This document shows positions 11,082 to 20,342 of a DNA stretch of 64,000 nucleotides, piece by piece. Positions within the stretch are counted from its first letter, which is position 1. Every line of letters begins with the position of its first letter. The notes beneath the pieces are model-generated. The model saw nothing but the letters and a program-made list of their open reading frames with translations, was not told where the DNA came from and ran no database searches. Where the stretch lies: the NCBI RefSeq assembly GCF_002564005.1, contig NZ_PDJG01000001.1, forward strand, positions 3,457,502 through 3,521,501, given 5' to 3'. A program made the translations under genes and the position numbers. The stretch is from Sanguibacter antarcticus (GTDB lineage: Bacteria; Actinomycetota; Actinomycetes; Actinomycetales; Cellulomonadaceae).

Positions 11082-11921
11082 TCAGGCGAGCGCGTGCTCG
11101 AGAGCGTCGGCGAGGTCGGCGAGGAGGTCTGCGGCCTCGTCGGTGTCGGCGACGCGGACGAGGGCGGCGGTCTCTCCCGAGCCCACCTTGACCGTGAGGT
11201 CGTCTGCACCGAGGACGGCGAACGCCCGCTCGTCCGTGACGTCGTCGCCCATGTAGAAGACGACCGTGGCACCCAGCTCCTCGCGGAGCGCGAGGAGAGC
11301 CTCGCCCTTGGACGTCTCGACGACCGCGATCTCGACGACGTTCTTGCCGCTCATCACATGGGCACCGAGCCGCTCACCGAGGGCGACCGCCCGCGTAGAC
11401 ACGGTCTCGGCGTCGGTCTCCGTGGACAGACGCGTGTGCAGGACCGCGGCGGACGGCTTGCGCTCGACCCAGGCGCCATCGACGTTCTCGACGATCTCGT
11501 CGAGCCCGGTCGTGACATCCCTGAGGAGGGCCTCCTGCTCAGGGACGAGATCGAACGGAGCCCGCTCGACGTCGGGCAGCCGGGTGCTCGAGTCCTCGCT
11601 CGGGTCCTGGCGGATCTCGCCGCGCTCGGCCCCGTGGCTCCCCACGAGGATCGTGCCCGACGGAGCGAGCGCGAGCTGAGCGAGCGTCTCGAGATGGCGT
11701 CCCGAGACGAGCGCGAGCCGCAGGCGCTCGTGCGGCAGCCGTGCGAGCCGGACGAGCGCGGCCGCCGCTGCCACGGTGGGACGGGACGCCGACGGGTCGT
11801 CGCCGAGCGGAGCGAGCACCCCGTCGAAGTCGGTCGCGATGAGGACCGGCCCCTCGTCGGCACCGGCCCTCGCCTGCTCGACGAAGCGGGCGACGGCTGA
11901 CTGGACAGACTCGAGCGACAT
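11082..11921 (-). CDS. otsB: Trehalose-6-phosphate phosphatase
   Basis: Dephosphorylates trehalose 6-phosphate to trehalose. Length is 279 residues, HAD superfamily: motif I is ATDFDGVLAPLGDD with the nucleophilic Asp, motif II is LVSGR, and motif IV is YMGDDVTDERAF. It starts 8 bases after the otsA stop, so both genes form an operon. The ATG at 11921 gives a normal N-terminus; an upstream in-frame start would overlap otsA. Confidence 0.93.
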   Translation of the reverse strand: MSLESVQSAVARFVEQARAGADEGPVLIATDFDGVLAPLGDDPSASRPTVAAAAALVRLARLPHERLRLALVSGRHLETLAQLALAPSGTILVGSHGAERGEIRQDPSEDSSTRLPDVERAPFDLVPEQEALLRDVTTGLDEIVENVDGAWVERKPSAAVLHTRLSTETDAETVSTRAVALGERLGAHVMSGKNVVEIAVVETSKGEALLALREELGATVVFYMGDDVTDERAFAVLGADDLTVKVGSGETAALVRVADTDEAADLLADLADALEHALA

Positions 11922-11929
11922 GGCAGACC

Positions 11930-13360
11930 TCAGACGTAGGTGGTGCGAGACGGCATGGCGCTGAGCACGCCGAGAAAGCTCTCGGACCACTTTGCCACGT
12001 CGTCCGACAAGACTCGGCGGCGCAGGCGGCGCATGCGCTTGCGCTTGTCCTTGGGGTCCATGTGCGCGCCGTGGAGGATGGCTTCCTTCATCCCGTCGAT
12101 GTCGTGCGGGTTGACGAGCAGCGCGCCCGCCAGCTCGTCGGCAGCCCCGGTGAACTCAGACAGGACGAGGGCACCGTTGTCGTCCGAGCGCGCAGCGACA
12201 TACTCCTTGGCGACGAGGTTCATGCCGTCGCGCAGCGACGTCACGAGCATGACGTCCGCAGCGAGATAGAGGGCCGCCATCTCGTCCGGCGGGTACGAGT
12301 GGTGCAGATAGTGGATCGCGCTGTGGCCGATCTCGCCGTACTCGCCGTTGATCCTGCCCACGAGACCCTCGACGTGCTCGCGGAGCTCCTGGTAGGCGCC
12401 GACGTTCTCGCGGCTCGGGCTCGCCACCTGCACGAGGGTGGACTTGCTCGGGTCGAGCCGACCGTCCTGCAAGAGCTCGCCGTAGGCCTTGATCCGGTGC
12501 CGGATGCCCTTGGTGTAGTCGAGGCGGTCGACGCCGAGCATGACGATCTCAGGGTCGCCGAGGTCCTCGCGGATCTCCTTGGCGCGGGCCTGGACCTCGG
12601 GTGTACGAGCCAGGTCGTCGAAGCGCTGCGAGTCGATCGAGATCGGGAACGGAGCTGCCCGGACGTGTCGGCTCGGCTTGCCGTCGTGCCCCTCCATCGT
12701 GATGATCTGGCCGCGGGTGGTCAGGTCGGTGAGGCGGCGCACAGCACGGATGAAGTTCGACGCGTCGCCTGCCCGCTGGAACCCGATGAGGTCGGCGCCC
12801 AGGAGACCCTCGATGACCTGCCTGCGCCACGGGAGCTGCTGGAAGAGCTCGAGAGGCGGGAACGGGATGTGGTTGAAGAAGCCGATCCGCAGGTCCGGGC
12901 GGATCTCGCGCAGCAGCTTGGGGACGAGCTGGAGCTGGTAGTCCTGGACCCAGACGATCGCGCCCTGGGCTGCCTGGGCGGCCGCCGCCTCAGCAAAACG
13001 CTGGTTGACGCGCCGGTACGCGTCCCACCAGTGGCGGTGGAAAGCAGGCTGAGCGATGACGTCGTGATAGAGCGGCCAGAGGGTGTCGTTGGAGAACCCC
13101 TCGTAGTAGCGCTCGATCTCCGTCGCGCTGAGAGTCACCGGGACCAGACGCATGTCGTCGGCGTCGAACGGCTCCACCTCGAGCCCCGCAGCACCGGACC
13201 AGCCGACCCAAGCACCGTCTGCGTCCTGCATGACGGGCTCGAGAGCCGTCACCAGACCGCCGGGGGAACGCTGCCAGTCCACCGACCCGTCTTCTGCCAC
13301 CGTCATGTCTACCGGAAGCCGGTTGGCGACCACTACGAGACTGAACCCGTCTTTACCCAT
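11930..13360 (-). CDS. otsA: Trehalose-6-phosphate synthase
   Basis: GT20 glycosyltransferase that makes trehalose 6-phosphate from a nucleotide-activated glucose and glucose 6-phosphate. Length is 476 residues, normal for OtsA. Visible signatures are VVANRLPVD at the N-terminus, SPGGLVTAL, the acceptor-site VQDYQLQLVPKLLRE, NHIPFPP, LGVDRLDYTKGI, and the donor-site DGMNLVAKEYVAAR. AAGGAG precedes the ATG. With otsB it gives the osmoprotectant trehalose. Confidence 0.95.
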   Translation of the reverse strand: MGKDGFSLVVVANRLPVDMTVAEDGSVDWQRSPGGLVTALEPVMQDADGAWVGWSGAAGLEVEPFDADDMRLVPVTLSATEIERYYEGFSNDTLWPLYHDVIAQPAFHRHWWDAYRRVNQRFAEAAAAQAAQGAIVWVQDYQLQLVPKLLREIRPDLRIGFFNHIPFPPLELFQQLPWRRQVIEGLLGADLIGFQRAGDASNFIRAVRRLTDLTTRGQIITMEGHDGKPSRHVRAAPFPISIDSQRFDDLARTPEVQARAKEIREDLGDPEIVMLGVDRLDYTKGIRHRIKAYGELLQDGRLDPSKSTLVQVASPSRENVGAYQELREHVEGLVGRINGEYGEIGHSAIHYLHHSYPPDEMAALYLAADVMLVTSLRDGMNLVAKEYVAARSDDNGALVLSEFTGAADELAGALLVNPHDIDGMKEAILHGAHMDPKDKRKRMRRLRRRVLSDDVAKWSESFLGVLSAMPSRTTYV

Positions 13361-13457
13361 GCTTGATCAACTCCTTGGAATCGCACCTAGGGTATCGACA
13401 CCCCGGGAAATGCGCCTATTGGACACGTGTGAGGCGCGTCTCGCCTACGGTTACGCC

Positions 13458-15206
13458 ATGGAACGCATCGGACTCGAACCTGGGACGGAGATCGGCGGCT
13501 ACCGCATCGTCTCCCCGCTCGGCTCTGGCGCGATGGGCGCCGTGTACAAAGCTGTCGACGGCGGAGGGACAGCGGTCGCGCTCAAGATCCTCCACCCGAA
13601 CTTCGCACCCGACGCAGAGATGCGCCGACGCCTGGGACGCGAGGTCGCGGCCCTGCAGAAGGTGCGCCACCCGGCGGTCGCGCAGGTGCTCGACGCCGAG
13701 GCCGACTCGGCCGAGATGTTCATCGTCACCGAGCTCGTCGACGGCCCCACGCTCGAAGAAGAGGTCGCCAACGGCGGCCCGCTCGACCCCGTCGACCTGC
13801 ACGAGCTCGCCGACCAGCTCCGCGACGCGCTCGCGGCCGTGCACGCCGCAGGCGTCATCCACCGCGACCTCAAGCCGAGCAACATCCTCATCAGCGACGA
13901 CGGACCGGTCCTCATCGACTTCGGTATCGCTCACGGCATGGAGGACGCGCGCCTGACCTCCGCAGGCTTCGTCCTGGGGACGCCCGGGTACCTCGCCCCG
14001 GAGCTCGTCGACCGGCACGACCCGTCGGTCGCGAGCGACTGGTGGGGCTGGGCCGCGCTCCTTGCCTATGCTGCGACCGGCCGCCCTCCGTTCGGTCTGC
14101 GCCCGCTCGAGGTGGTCATCGCTCGCGCGCGCTCGGGCGACCTGGACGCCGACGGTCTCGGCCCGCTCACCTCGAAGGCGCTGCGAGGAGCGCTCTGTGC
14201 CGACCCTGCCGAGCGGCTGTCCGCCGACGAGGTGGTGGCCATCCTCCGGACCGCGGCCGAGGACGGGGACGAGCCCGAGCCCGAACCAGAGCCGGTGCCG
14301 GGACCCGACGTCGTGGCGGAGAGCGCGACGGTCGTCCTCCCTGCTGTGCCGAGCGGCGCGCCTGTCGATCAGGAGGCGAACAACGACGGAAGCACGGTGC
14401 TCATCGGACAGACCGTCGCCCCGCTCCCTGAGGAGCCGGCCACGATGGTCGTCCCTGTCACCCGCCCCGCCGACGGGTACGCCCCGGCTCCACCCCCGCC
14501 GCCGTCGGTCCCGGTCGACTCCTACGGGGGGCGGGCGGACGTCGGGCCCCCGATCACCTCTACGCAAGACGTCCCGCTCGCACCGCTCGCAGCCCCTGGG
14601 TACGCGCGCCCCGTCGTGCGCCGCCGGACGGGCTCCGTCCTCGCGATCGCGATCGCCCTCGTGCTCGCCGGTGCGACGTTCCCCGGCCGTGCTCTCGTGG
14701 TCCTGCTGGCGCTCGTTCTCGTGTGCCGCTACGTCGGGGTGATGCACGACGCTTTCCATTCTCGGCGTGCACGCCGTGGTGCTCGCGGCTCGGACGGGGT
14801 CCAGGCTGTGGCCCGCGCGCCCTGGCACCTCGTCCGCACCGTCGTCGCTACGGTGCCGTCGCTGCTCGTGGGTGCGAGCGCTGTCGTCGTCGTCGGCGGG
14901 ATCCTGTGGTGGCTGCTCGTCACGGACCGGCTCGTCGTCGGCGGGAGCACGCCGCCGTGGGCTTATGCGGGCGTGGTCGGGATCGCTGTGCTCGTCGCGG
15001 TGACCGTGCTCTGGTTCGGTCCGGTGACGCTGCTGGCACGTTACGGCGCTCGCGTCGCGCTGGGGCGTGCGGCCCCTGGATGGCCTGGTGCCCTGGTGGT
15101 CGTCCTGATCAGCCTCGTGGTCTCCGCGTACTTTTTCGGTGTCGTCGTCGACGAGCACCCGATCGTGTGGTCGCCCCTTCAGGAACCCCCCAGTTTCGCC
15201 CCGTAA
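13458..15206 (+). CDS. Membrane-anchored Ser/Thr protein kinase
   Basis: Eukaryotic-type kinase of 582 residues, divergent from otsA. The catalytic domain covers about residues 14-275: glycine loop GSGAMGAVYKA, ATP-binding Lys43, catalytic HRDLKPSN with Asp137, DFG at 154-156, and GTPGYLAPEL. A Pro/Glu/Ala-rich linker (about 275-395) follows, then a C-terminal region with about four or five hydrophobic segments. There are no PASTA repeats, so it differs from PknB. No clear ribosome binding site precedes the ATG at 13458; the message may be leaderless. Confidence 0.88.
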   Translation: MERIGLEPGTEIGGYRIVSPLGSGAMGAVYKAVDGGGTAVALKILHPNFAPDAEMRRRLGREVAALQKVRHPAVAQVLDAEADSAEMFIVTELVDGPTLEEEVANGGPLDPVDLHELADQLRDALAAVHAAGVIHRDLKPSNILISDDGPVLIDFGIAHGMEDARLTSAGFVLGTPGYLAPELVDRHDPSVASDWWGWAALLAYAATGRPPFGLRPLEVVIARARSGDLDADGLGPLTSKALRGALCADPAERLSADEVVAILRTAAEDGDEPEPEPEPVPGPDVVAESATVVLPAVPSGAPVDQEANNDGSTVLIGQTVAPLPEEPATMVVPVTRPADGYAPAPPPPPSVPVDSYGGRADVGPPITSTQDVPLAPLAAPGYARPVVRRRTGSVLAIAIALVLAGATFPGRALVVLLALVLVCRYVGVMHDAFHSRRARRGARGSDGVQAVARAPWHLVRTVVATVPSLLVGASAVVVVGGILWWLLVTDRLVVGGSTPPWAYAGVVGIAVLVAVTVLWFGPVTLLARYGARVALGRAAPGWPGALVVVLISLVVSAYFFGVVVDEHPIVWSPLQEPPSFAP

Positions 15207-15251
15207 ACTGGGCTTTCACACCGGGCCCACCTCAGCAAAGGTTGCGAACGC

Positions 15252-16100
15252 ATGGTTACGAAGGACTCCCAGCTGTCGAAGGCGGAGCGCCGTGACGCCG
15301 CCCGCGCACAGGCGCTCAAGCTCCAGCAGGAGCAGGTGCGCCGTGAGAAGCGGACGCGAGCGATCATCATCGGTTCGCTCGTCGCAGGCCTCGCGATCGT
15401 CGGCGTCATCGTCTATGCGATCTTGCGCAGCGCTCCGGAGGACCTCGAAGGCATCAGCACGATCCCGGCGAGCGTCGAGACGCCCAGCGTCGCGAACGAC
15501 GCCGGTGGCATCTCCTTCGGCGAGACCGGTGAAGCAGGTACCACCTCGGGTGACGATGCAGTGACCGTCGACGTGTACCTCGACTACATGTGCCCCAACT
15601 GCGGACAGTTCGAGGTCTTCAACGGTCCCGATCTCGACGATCTCCGCACGTCCGGCGACATCACCCTCGTGCTTCACCCCGTCTCTATCCTCGACGGCGC
15701 CTCGCTGGGGACCTCGTACTCCACCCGTGCCTCGGCAGCGTTCGCCTATGTGGCCGAGAACGCCCCGGAGAGCGCTCTCGCGTTCAACGTCGCGCTGTTC
15801 GCCAACCAGCCGACCGAGAACACCGAGGGGCTGACGGACGAGCAGATCGAAGGGATCGCCGTCGATGCGGGCGTCTCTGCCGACGTGGCGGCCGGTATCG
15901 CCGACCAGACGTACATGGAGTTCGTCGCCGCGCTGACGCAGGTCGCCTACGGCGACCCGTCCGTGACGAACTCTGAGGGCGGGTTCGGGACGCCGACCGT
16001 CGTCATCAACGGTGAGCGCTTCGAGGGGAACTGGGCCGAGGACGGCGCGCTCTCCAGCGCCATCGCTGACGCACAGGGAACAGCTACAGTCGAGCCGTAA
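15252..16100 (+). CDS. Membrane-anchored DsbA-like thiol oxidoreductase
   Basis: Protein of 282 residues. A basic cytoplasmic N-terminus is followed by one membrane segment (about 38-58), which anchors a thioredoxin-fold domain outside the cell. The active-site motif CPNC is at residues 114-117 in YLDYMCPNCGQFE; GTPTVVING near the C-terminus supplies the conserved cis-proline. It probably forms or rearranges disulfides in exported proteins, as known for actinobacterial DsbA-like proteins. A hairpin follows at 16105. Confidence 0.88.
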   Translation: MVTKDSQLSKAERRDAARAQALKLQQEQVRREKRTRAIIIGSLVAGLAIVGVIVYAILRSAPEDLEGISTIPASVETPSVANDAGGISFGETGEAGTTSGDDAVTVDVYLDYMCPNCGQFEVFNGPDLDDLRTSGDITLVLHPVSILDGASLGTSYSTRASAAFAYVAENAPESALAFNVALFANQPTENTEGLTDEQIEGIAVDAGVSADVAAGIADQTYMEFVAALTQVAYGDPSVTNSEGGFGTPTVVINGERFEGNWAEDGALSSAIADAQGTATVEP

Positions 16101-16104
16101 CCGT

Positions 16105-16132
16105 GACGCGACCGGGGAGACCCGGTCGCGTC
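16105..16132 (+). terminator. Hairpin after the DsbA-like gene
   Basis: A perfect 12-base stem with GAGA loop lies just after the stop codon and before the tRNA gene. There is no T-run. Confidence 0.6.
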
Positions 16133-16182
16133 GCACGGTCGATGAACTGTAGGCTGTCCGCCGCACGTCATCGATCGTGCGT

Positions 16183-16258
16183 GCCGCCTTAGCTCAGCTG
16201 GTAGAGCATTCGCCTTGTAAGCGAAAGGTCGTCGGTTCGAACCCGACAGGCGGCTCCA
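16183..16258 (+). tRNA. tRNA-Thr (anticodon TGT), CCA encoded
   Basis: A full cloverleaf can be drawn: acceptor GCCGCCT pairs with AGGCGGC, D-stem GCTC/GAGC, anticodon stem TTCGC/GCGAA with loop CTTGTAA (anticodon TGT at 16216-16218), and T-arm GTCGG-TTCGAAC-CCGAC. The CCA end is encoded at 16256-16258. It reads ACA threonine codons. No integrase or repeat marks it as an attachment site. Confidence 0.96.
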
Positions 16259-16312
16259 TGCACGACCCTCGCGGAGGTCGACCACGGCCGGTGCGGCCCT
16301 GCAAGGGGTCCG

Positions 16313-17125
16313 TCAGCGGCTCGTCGAGACCCGGTACTGCGCGTTGGCGACCGGGATGAAGACCGCGAGCGTGACGACGGTCCACACGAGCGTGTAGACG
16401 ACCGGGTGCTGGAGCGGCCACGCCGTCGGCTCGGGTGTCCCTGCCGGGATGTTGCCGAAGAGCTCGCGGGCAGCCTGCGTGACCGAGGAGACAGGGTTCC
16501 ACTCGGCGAAGCGCTGCAGCGGCGTCGGCAGCGTCTCGAGGGGGACGAACGTGTTCGCCACGAACGTCAGCGGGAAGATGATGATGAACGACGCGTTGTT
16601 CACCACCTCTGGGCTCGGCACGAGCATCCCCACCCACGCCATGATCCAGGAGATCGCGTAGGCGAAGACGATGAGCAGCAGGAACCCGCCGAGCGCGTCG
16701 AGGAGCGACCCGCGGATCCGCCAGCCGACGAGCAGCCCCGTGAGCGACATGACGACGAGCACGATGATGTTGTTCACCACGTCGGACAGGGTGCGCCCGG
16801 TGAGGACCGCCGAGGGCGCCATCGGGAGCGACCGGAAGCGGTCGATCACGCCCTTCTTCACGTCCTCCGCCAGGCCCGCGCCGGTGATGGTCGCCCCGAA
16901 GATGACCGTCTGGGCGAAGATCCCCGCGATGAGGAACTCGCGATACCCCTCCCCGCCCGCGGTGCCCTCGACCGAGATCGCCCCGCCGAAGACATAGGCG
17001 AAGAGCAAGACGAACATGATGGGCGAGAGCGTGGTGAAGACCAAGAGGTCCGGGACCCGCTTGATCTTGATGATGTTCCGCCGGGCGACGACGTGGGCGT
17101 CGACCAGGAAGTACGGGATCTTCAT
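16313..17125 (-). CDS. ABC-2 type exporter permease (DrrB-like)
   Basis: Membrane subunit of an ABC exporter, 270 residues with about six hydrophobic segments, for example LVFTTLSPIMFVLLFAYVFGG and the C-terminal VYTLVWTVVTLAVFIPVANA. The pattern (FAQTVIFGATITGAGLAEDVKKGVIDRFRSLPMAPS) matches daunorubicin-resistance DrrB-type permeases. Its start overlaps the stop of the ATPase gene upstream, so both are co-translated. The substrate is unknown; drug or lipid export is inferred from the family. Confidence 0.88.
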   Translation of the reverse strand: MKIPYFLVDAHVVARRNIIKIKRVPDLLVFTTLSPIMFVLLFAYVFGGAISVEGTAGGEGYREFLIAGIFAQTVIFGATITGAGLAEDVKKGVIDRFRSLPMAPSAVLTGRTLSDVVNNIIVLVVMSLTGLLVGWRIRGSLLDALGGFLLLIVFAYAISWIMAWVGMLVPSPEVVNNASFIIIFPLTFVANTFVPLETLPTPLQRFAEWNPVSSVTQAARELFGNIPAGTPEPTAWPLQHPVVYTLVWTVVTLAVFIPVANAQYRVSTSR

Positions 17126-18126
17126 GGCGTCTCCGTCTCGGCCGCAGCAGCGGTCTCTGTCGTCCTGCCGGTGAGGGCGAGGAACACGTCGTCGAGGGTG
17201 GGGCGTCGCAGCGCGGCGTCCTCGAGCGCCATACCGGTCGGCTCGAACGCACGCAGTGCGGCGGAGAGCGTGGAGACGCCGTCGTCAGCGGCGACCGAGA
17301 CGATCCGCCGCTCGGTGTCGACGTGCGGCTGTCCGAGTTCGAGGCCCGCGACGACGGCCTCGGCGTCAGGCAGCCGGGTGCGGTCTGCCACGGTGATCTC
17401 GAGCCGCTCTCCGCCGACCGTCCGCTTGAGATCGGTCGCTGTCCCGCGCGCGATCGCACGGCCCCGGTCGATGACGACGATCTCGTCCGCGAGGAGGTCA
17501 GCCTCCTCGAGGTACTGAGTGGTGAGGAGCAGGGTCGTGCCCTCCGAGACGAGGCTCCGGATGACCTCCCACATGTCCGTGCGCCCCCGGGGGTCGAGGC
17601 CCGTGGTCGGCTCGTCGAGGAACAGCACCGGAGGGTGGGCGACGAGAGCACCTGCGAGGTCGAGACGGCGGCGCATGCCGCCCGAGTAGGTGCGGGTCGG
17701 GCGGTCGCCCGCCTCGGCGAGGCTGAACTGCTCGAGCAGCTCCCGGGCCCGGTCCCGGCTGCGCCGGCGACCGAGGTGGTAGAGCCGGCCGATCATGTCG
17801 AGGTTCTCGAACCCCGTGAGGTACTCGTCGACGGCGGCGTACTGCCCGGAGAGCCCGATGCGCTCGCGGACCCCGGCAGGGTTCGCGAGGACGTCGATCC
17901 CGGCGACCTCTGCCGTGCCGCTGGTGGGGCGCAGCAAGGTGGAGAGGATGCGGACGATCGTCGTCTTGCCGGCGCCGTTGGGGCCGAGGAGGCCGAGGAC
18001 GGTGCCCTCGGGCACGTCGAGGTCGACGCCGTCGAGGGCTGTGACCTTTCCGTAGTGCTTGACGAGACCGCGTGCGTGGATGACGGGGGTCGAGCCCGCC
18101 CGTGCTGACGATGTGGTGTGCGTCAC
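17122..18126 (-). CDS. ABC exporter ATPase (DrrA-like)
   Basis: ATP-binding subunit paired with the DrrB-like permease, 334 residues. Walker A is GPNGAGKTT (about 49-57), the signature is YSGGMRRRLDLA, Walker B is VLFLDEPTTGLDPRGR, and the switch is LLTTQYLEEAD. A C-terminal domain of about 100 residues, with the DrrA-type ending LRRPTLDDVFLALTGR, is present. The pair probably exports a hydrophobic compound. The stop codon overlaps the permease start (ATGA). Confidence 0.9.
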   Translation of the reverse strand: MTHTTSSARAGSTPVIHARGLVKHYGKVTALDGVDLDVPEGTVLGLLGPNGAGKTTIVRILSTLLRPTSGTAEVAGIDVLANPAGVRERIGLSGQYAAVDEYLTGFENLDMIGRLYHLGRRRSRDRARELLEQFSLAEAGDRPTRTYSGGMRRRLDLAGALVAHPPVLFLDEPTTGLDPRGRTDMWEVIRSLVSEGTTLLLTTQYLEEADLLADEIVVIDRGRAIARGTATDLKRTVGGERLEITVADRTRLPDAEAVVAGLELGQPHVDTERRIVSVAADDGVSTLSAALRAFEPTGMALEDAALRRPTLDDVFLALTGRTTETAAAAETETP

Positions 18127-18191
18127 ACGGATAATCTATGGCGTGCCTGAGACGTGCGCCAGGGGGATTCGCTCAGACGAACCGCGGAGGG

Positions 18192-19073
18192 TCACCCGAA
18201 GGGCACGAGCTCCGGATACTTGGCCGTCCGCGCGTCCCCGGAGGACTCCTTGCGGATCCGACGTGCCGCCCACGGTGCCACGTGCTCGCGCAGCCACAGG
18301 GCGTTCTCCCGGGCCCACTCGAGCCGCGGGACAGGGGGCAGAGGCGCGAGCGGGTCGTCCCACTGCGCGTCGTCGGGCTCCTGGCCGAGAGCGATGAGCG
18401 CGCCCTGCGAGATCCGACGGTGCCCGTCTGTCGTCAGGTGGATGCGGTCAGGGGCCCACATGCGCCAGTCTCTGAGCGCGCGCATCCCCCACTGGTCCAT
18501 GACGAATGCCCCGTGCCGCTGAGCGATAGACCAGACGTTCGCGTTGAAGATCCCGACCCGACCACGGGTCAGGCCCATGAGCGGGCTGTCTGACGCATCG
18601 ACTCCCGTGCTGAGGAGCACGTCCGCACCAGACTCGCGGATCCGGACGACAGCAGCCTCTAGGCTGCGTGAGAGCACATCCACGTCGACGTTGGGCCGAA
18701 GGATGTCGTTCCCGCCGCCGATGAGGCTCACGAGGTCAGGCTTCATCTCCAGCGCGGCCGGCAGCTGTTCGGCGATGATCGGGCGCAGCAGCCGTCCCCG
18801 GATGGCGAGGTTCGCATAGAGCAGCGGGTCGAGCCCGGCGGCGATGCGCCGGTGCGACAGGTTCATCGCGAGCATGTCCGCCCACCCGCGGCAGTTCGTC
18901 TCGTCCTCGGGCTGCAGGTCCCAGAGCCCTTCGGTGAACGAGTCGCCGATGGCGATGTAGCGGGACCACGGCGCCGGCGGCGGCAGCGTGGTCGCCTGCT
19001 CCTGGGTGGACTCGTCGAGGTCTGCCTGTCCGTCGGTGCTCTTCACGTCGCTCACCGGTCCATTCTCGCTCAC
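18192..19073 (-). CDS. SGNH/GDSL-family hydrolase
   Basis: Predicted esterase/lipase-like hydrolase of 293 residues. Block I is [10 protein letters not shown] with Ser45, block II has an Ala-Ile-Arg-Gly stretch, block III is GGGNDIL with the oxyanion Asn, and block V is APDRIHLT with the catalytic Asp and His. No signal peptide is visible, so it should act in the cytoplasm. Its first codons overlap the end of ung by four bases. The substrate cannot be predicted. Confidence 0.88.
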   Translation of the reverse strand: MSENGPVSDVKSTDGQADLDESTQEQATTLPPPAPWSRYIAIGDSFTEGLWDLQPEDETNCRGWADMLAMNLSHRRIAAGLDPLLYANLAIRGRLLRPIIAEQLPAALEMKPDLVSLIGGGNDILRPNVDVDVLSRSLEAAVVRIRESGADVLLSTGVDASDSPLMGLTRGRVGIFNANVWSIAQRHGAFVMDQWGMRALRDWRMWAPDRIHLTTDGHRRISQGALIALGQEPDDAQWDDPLAPLPPVPRLEWARENALWLREHVAPWAARRIRKESSGDARTAKYPELVPFG

Positions 19074-19807
19074 CGAGCGGGCTGGTCGTCAGGCACAGGC
19101 TCGGCCCGACCGCCCGCGGTCTCGCGAGCATCCCCCTGGTCGGCCGCGAGCGTCCAGTCGATCGGTGCCGCGCCCTGCGCGACGAGGAGCTCGTTCGTCC
19201 GGGAGAACGGGCGAGACCCGACGAAGCCGCGGCGTGCAGACAACGGGCTGGGGTGCGCGCTCGTGACGATCGCGACGTCGCCCAGCCGGGGCGCGAGCGC
19301 CGCCGCGTCCCGGCCCCAGAGGATCGCGACGAGCGGGCCGCCACGCTCGACGAGCGCCTCGATCGCGCGGTCCGTGACCGACTCCCACCCCCGGCCGCGG
19401 TGCGAGCCTGCGTCACCGGTGCCGACGGTGAGGACACGGTTGCAGAGCATGACGCCCTGCCGCGTCCAGGGTGTGAGGTCGCCGTCCACCGGCACCGGCA
19501 CACCGACGTCCTCGTGGAGCTCGGTGAAGATGTTCTTCAACGAACGCGGCACGGGACAGACCCCGGGACGCACAGAGAAGGACAACCCCATCGCGTGCCC
19601 GGGCGTGGGGTACGGATCTTGACCGACGACAAGGACCCGGACACCGGCCAACGGCTCCTGGAAGGCGCGCATGATGTCCGAGCGCGGTGGAAGGACCGCA
19701 CCCTCCGGCGCAGGGTCGAGGAGAGTGCGGTCGAGGTCGTCGAGGTGGCCTGCGACGGGTGCGAGGGCAGCCGCCCAGTCGGGTGCGACGGTGTCGAGAA
19801 GAGGCAT
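19070..19807 (-). CDS. ung: Uracil-DNA glycosylase
   Basis: Family 1 uracil-DNA glycosylase, which removes uracil from DNA as the first step of base excision repair. Length is 245 residues. The water-activating loop [17 protein letters not shown] begins at residue 62 with catalytic Asp64, and the DNA-intercalating loop [18 protein letters not shown] carries the catalytic His. [10 protein letters not shown] is the uracil-recognition segment with its Asn. A short C-terminal Gly/Ala/Arg tail extends past the usual end. Confidence 0.95.
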   Translation of the reverse strand: MPLLDTVAPDWAAALAPVAGHLDDLDRTLLDPAPEGAVLPPRSDIMRAFQEPLAGVRVLVVGQDPYPTPGHAMGLSFSVRPGVCPVPRSLKNIFTELHEDVGVPVPVDGDLTPWTRQGVMLCNRVLTVGTGDAGSHRGRGWESVTDRAIEALVERGGPLVAILWGRDAAALAPRLGDVAIVTSAHPSPLSARRGFVGSRPFSRTNELLVAQGAAPIDWTLAADQGDARETAGGRAEPVPDDQPAR

Positions 19808-19926
19808 GCACAGAGCCTCGCAGACCGCCCGCGTCGATGCGAGGAGGTAAATGACACCGGTGTGGTTCGCGCGTAGGATCGCCCGGAGAGAGCACGAACA
19901 CGAGACGCACGAGGAGTGGTATCCGC

Positions 19927-20271
19927 ATGATCGAGGCCGTCGTCGAACCGGCGAGGTCGCCCGAGGCGACCCGTGCCGAGAGCGCAGGCTCCGAAGCGCT
20001 CCCCGCCGAGGAAGCAGCCACGGCTCCTGACCTGTCCGAGCGCGACGTGGCGATCCTGGGCTTCGAGAAGCAGTGGTGGAAGTACGCGGGCGCGAAGGAG
20101 CAGGCGGTCCGCGAGCTGTTCAACCTCTCCGCGACGCAGTACTACCAGATCCTCAACGCGCTCATCGATACGCCTGAGGCGCTCGCTGCCGAACCCATGC
20201 TCGTCAAACGGCTCCGGCGCATGCGTTCCACCCGCCAGCGCGAGCGCACCGAGCGCAGGGCGCAAGGCTGA
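19927..20271 (+). CDS. DUF3263 domain protein
   Basis: Small actinobacterial protein of 114 residues. The conserved part (about 36-105) reads [31 protein letters not shown] and continues as a helix-turn-helix-like segment ([14 protein letters not shown]), so DNA binding is possible. The N-terminal 35 residues are acidic and low in complexity. DUF3263 proteins have no proven role. It is divergent from ung and is followed by a LytR_C gene, an order seen in other actinobacteria. Confidence 0.85.
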   Translation: MIEAVVEPARSPEATRAESAGSEALPAEEAATAPDLSERDVAILGFEKQWWKYAGAKEQAVRELFNLSATQYYQILNALIDTPEALAAEPMLVKRLRRMRSTRQRERTERRAQG

Positions 20272-20305
20272 CGGTGCCCTCGAGAACTGTCGCCTGTACG
20301 CGGCC

Positions 20306-20336
20306 TTGCCGTTCTCGCAGCAAGACAAGTTAGCCT
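20306..20336 (+). promoter_or_regulatory. Possible promoter giving a leaderless LytR_C message
   Basis: TTGCCG at 20306 and TAGCCT at 20331 lie upstream of the GTG start at 20343 with about 19 bases between them. Transcription would begin at or next to the start codon. No ribosome binding site is visible there. Confidence 0.35.
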
Positions 20337-20342
20337 GTCCCG

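Noticed and set aside
16183..16258. tRNA-Thr as an integration site
   Set aside because: No integrase gene and no repeated tRNA 3' end are visible nearby.
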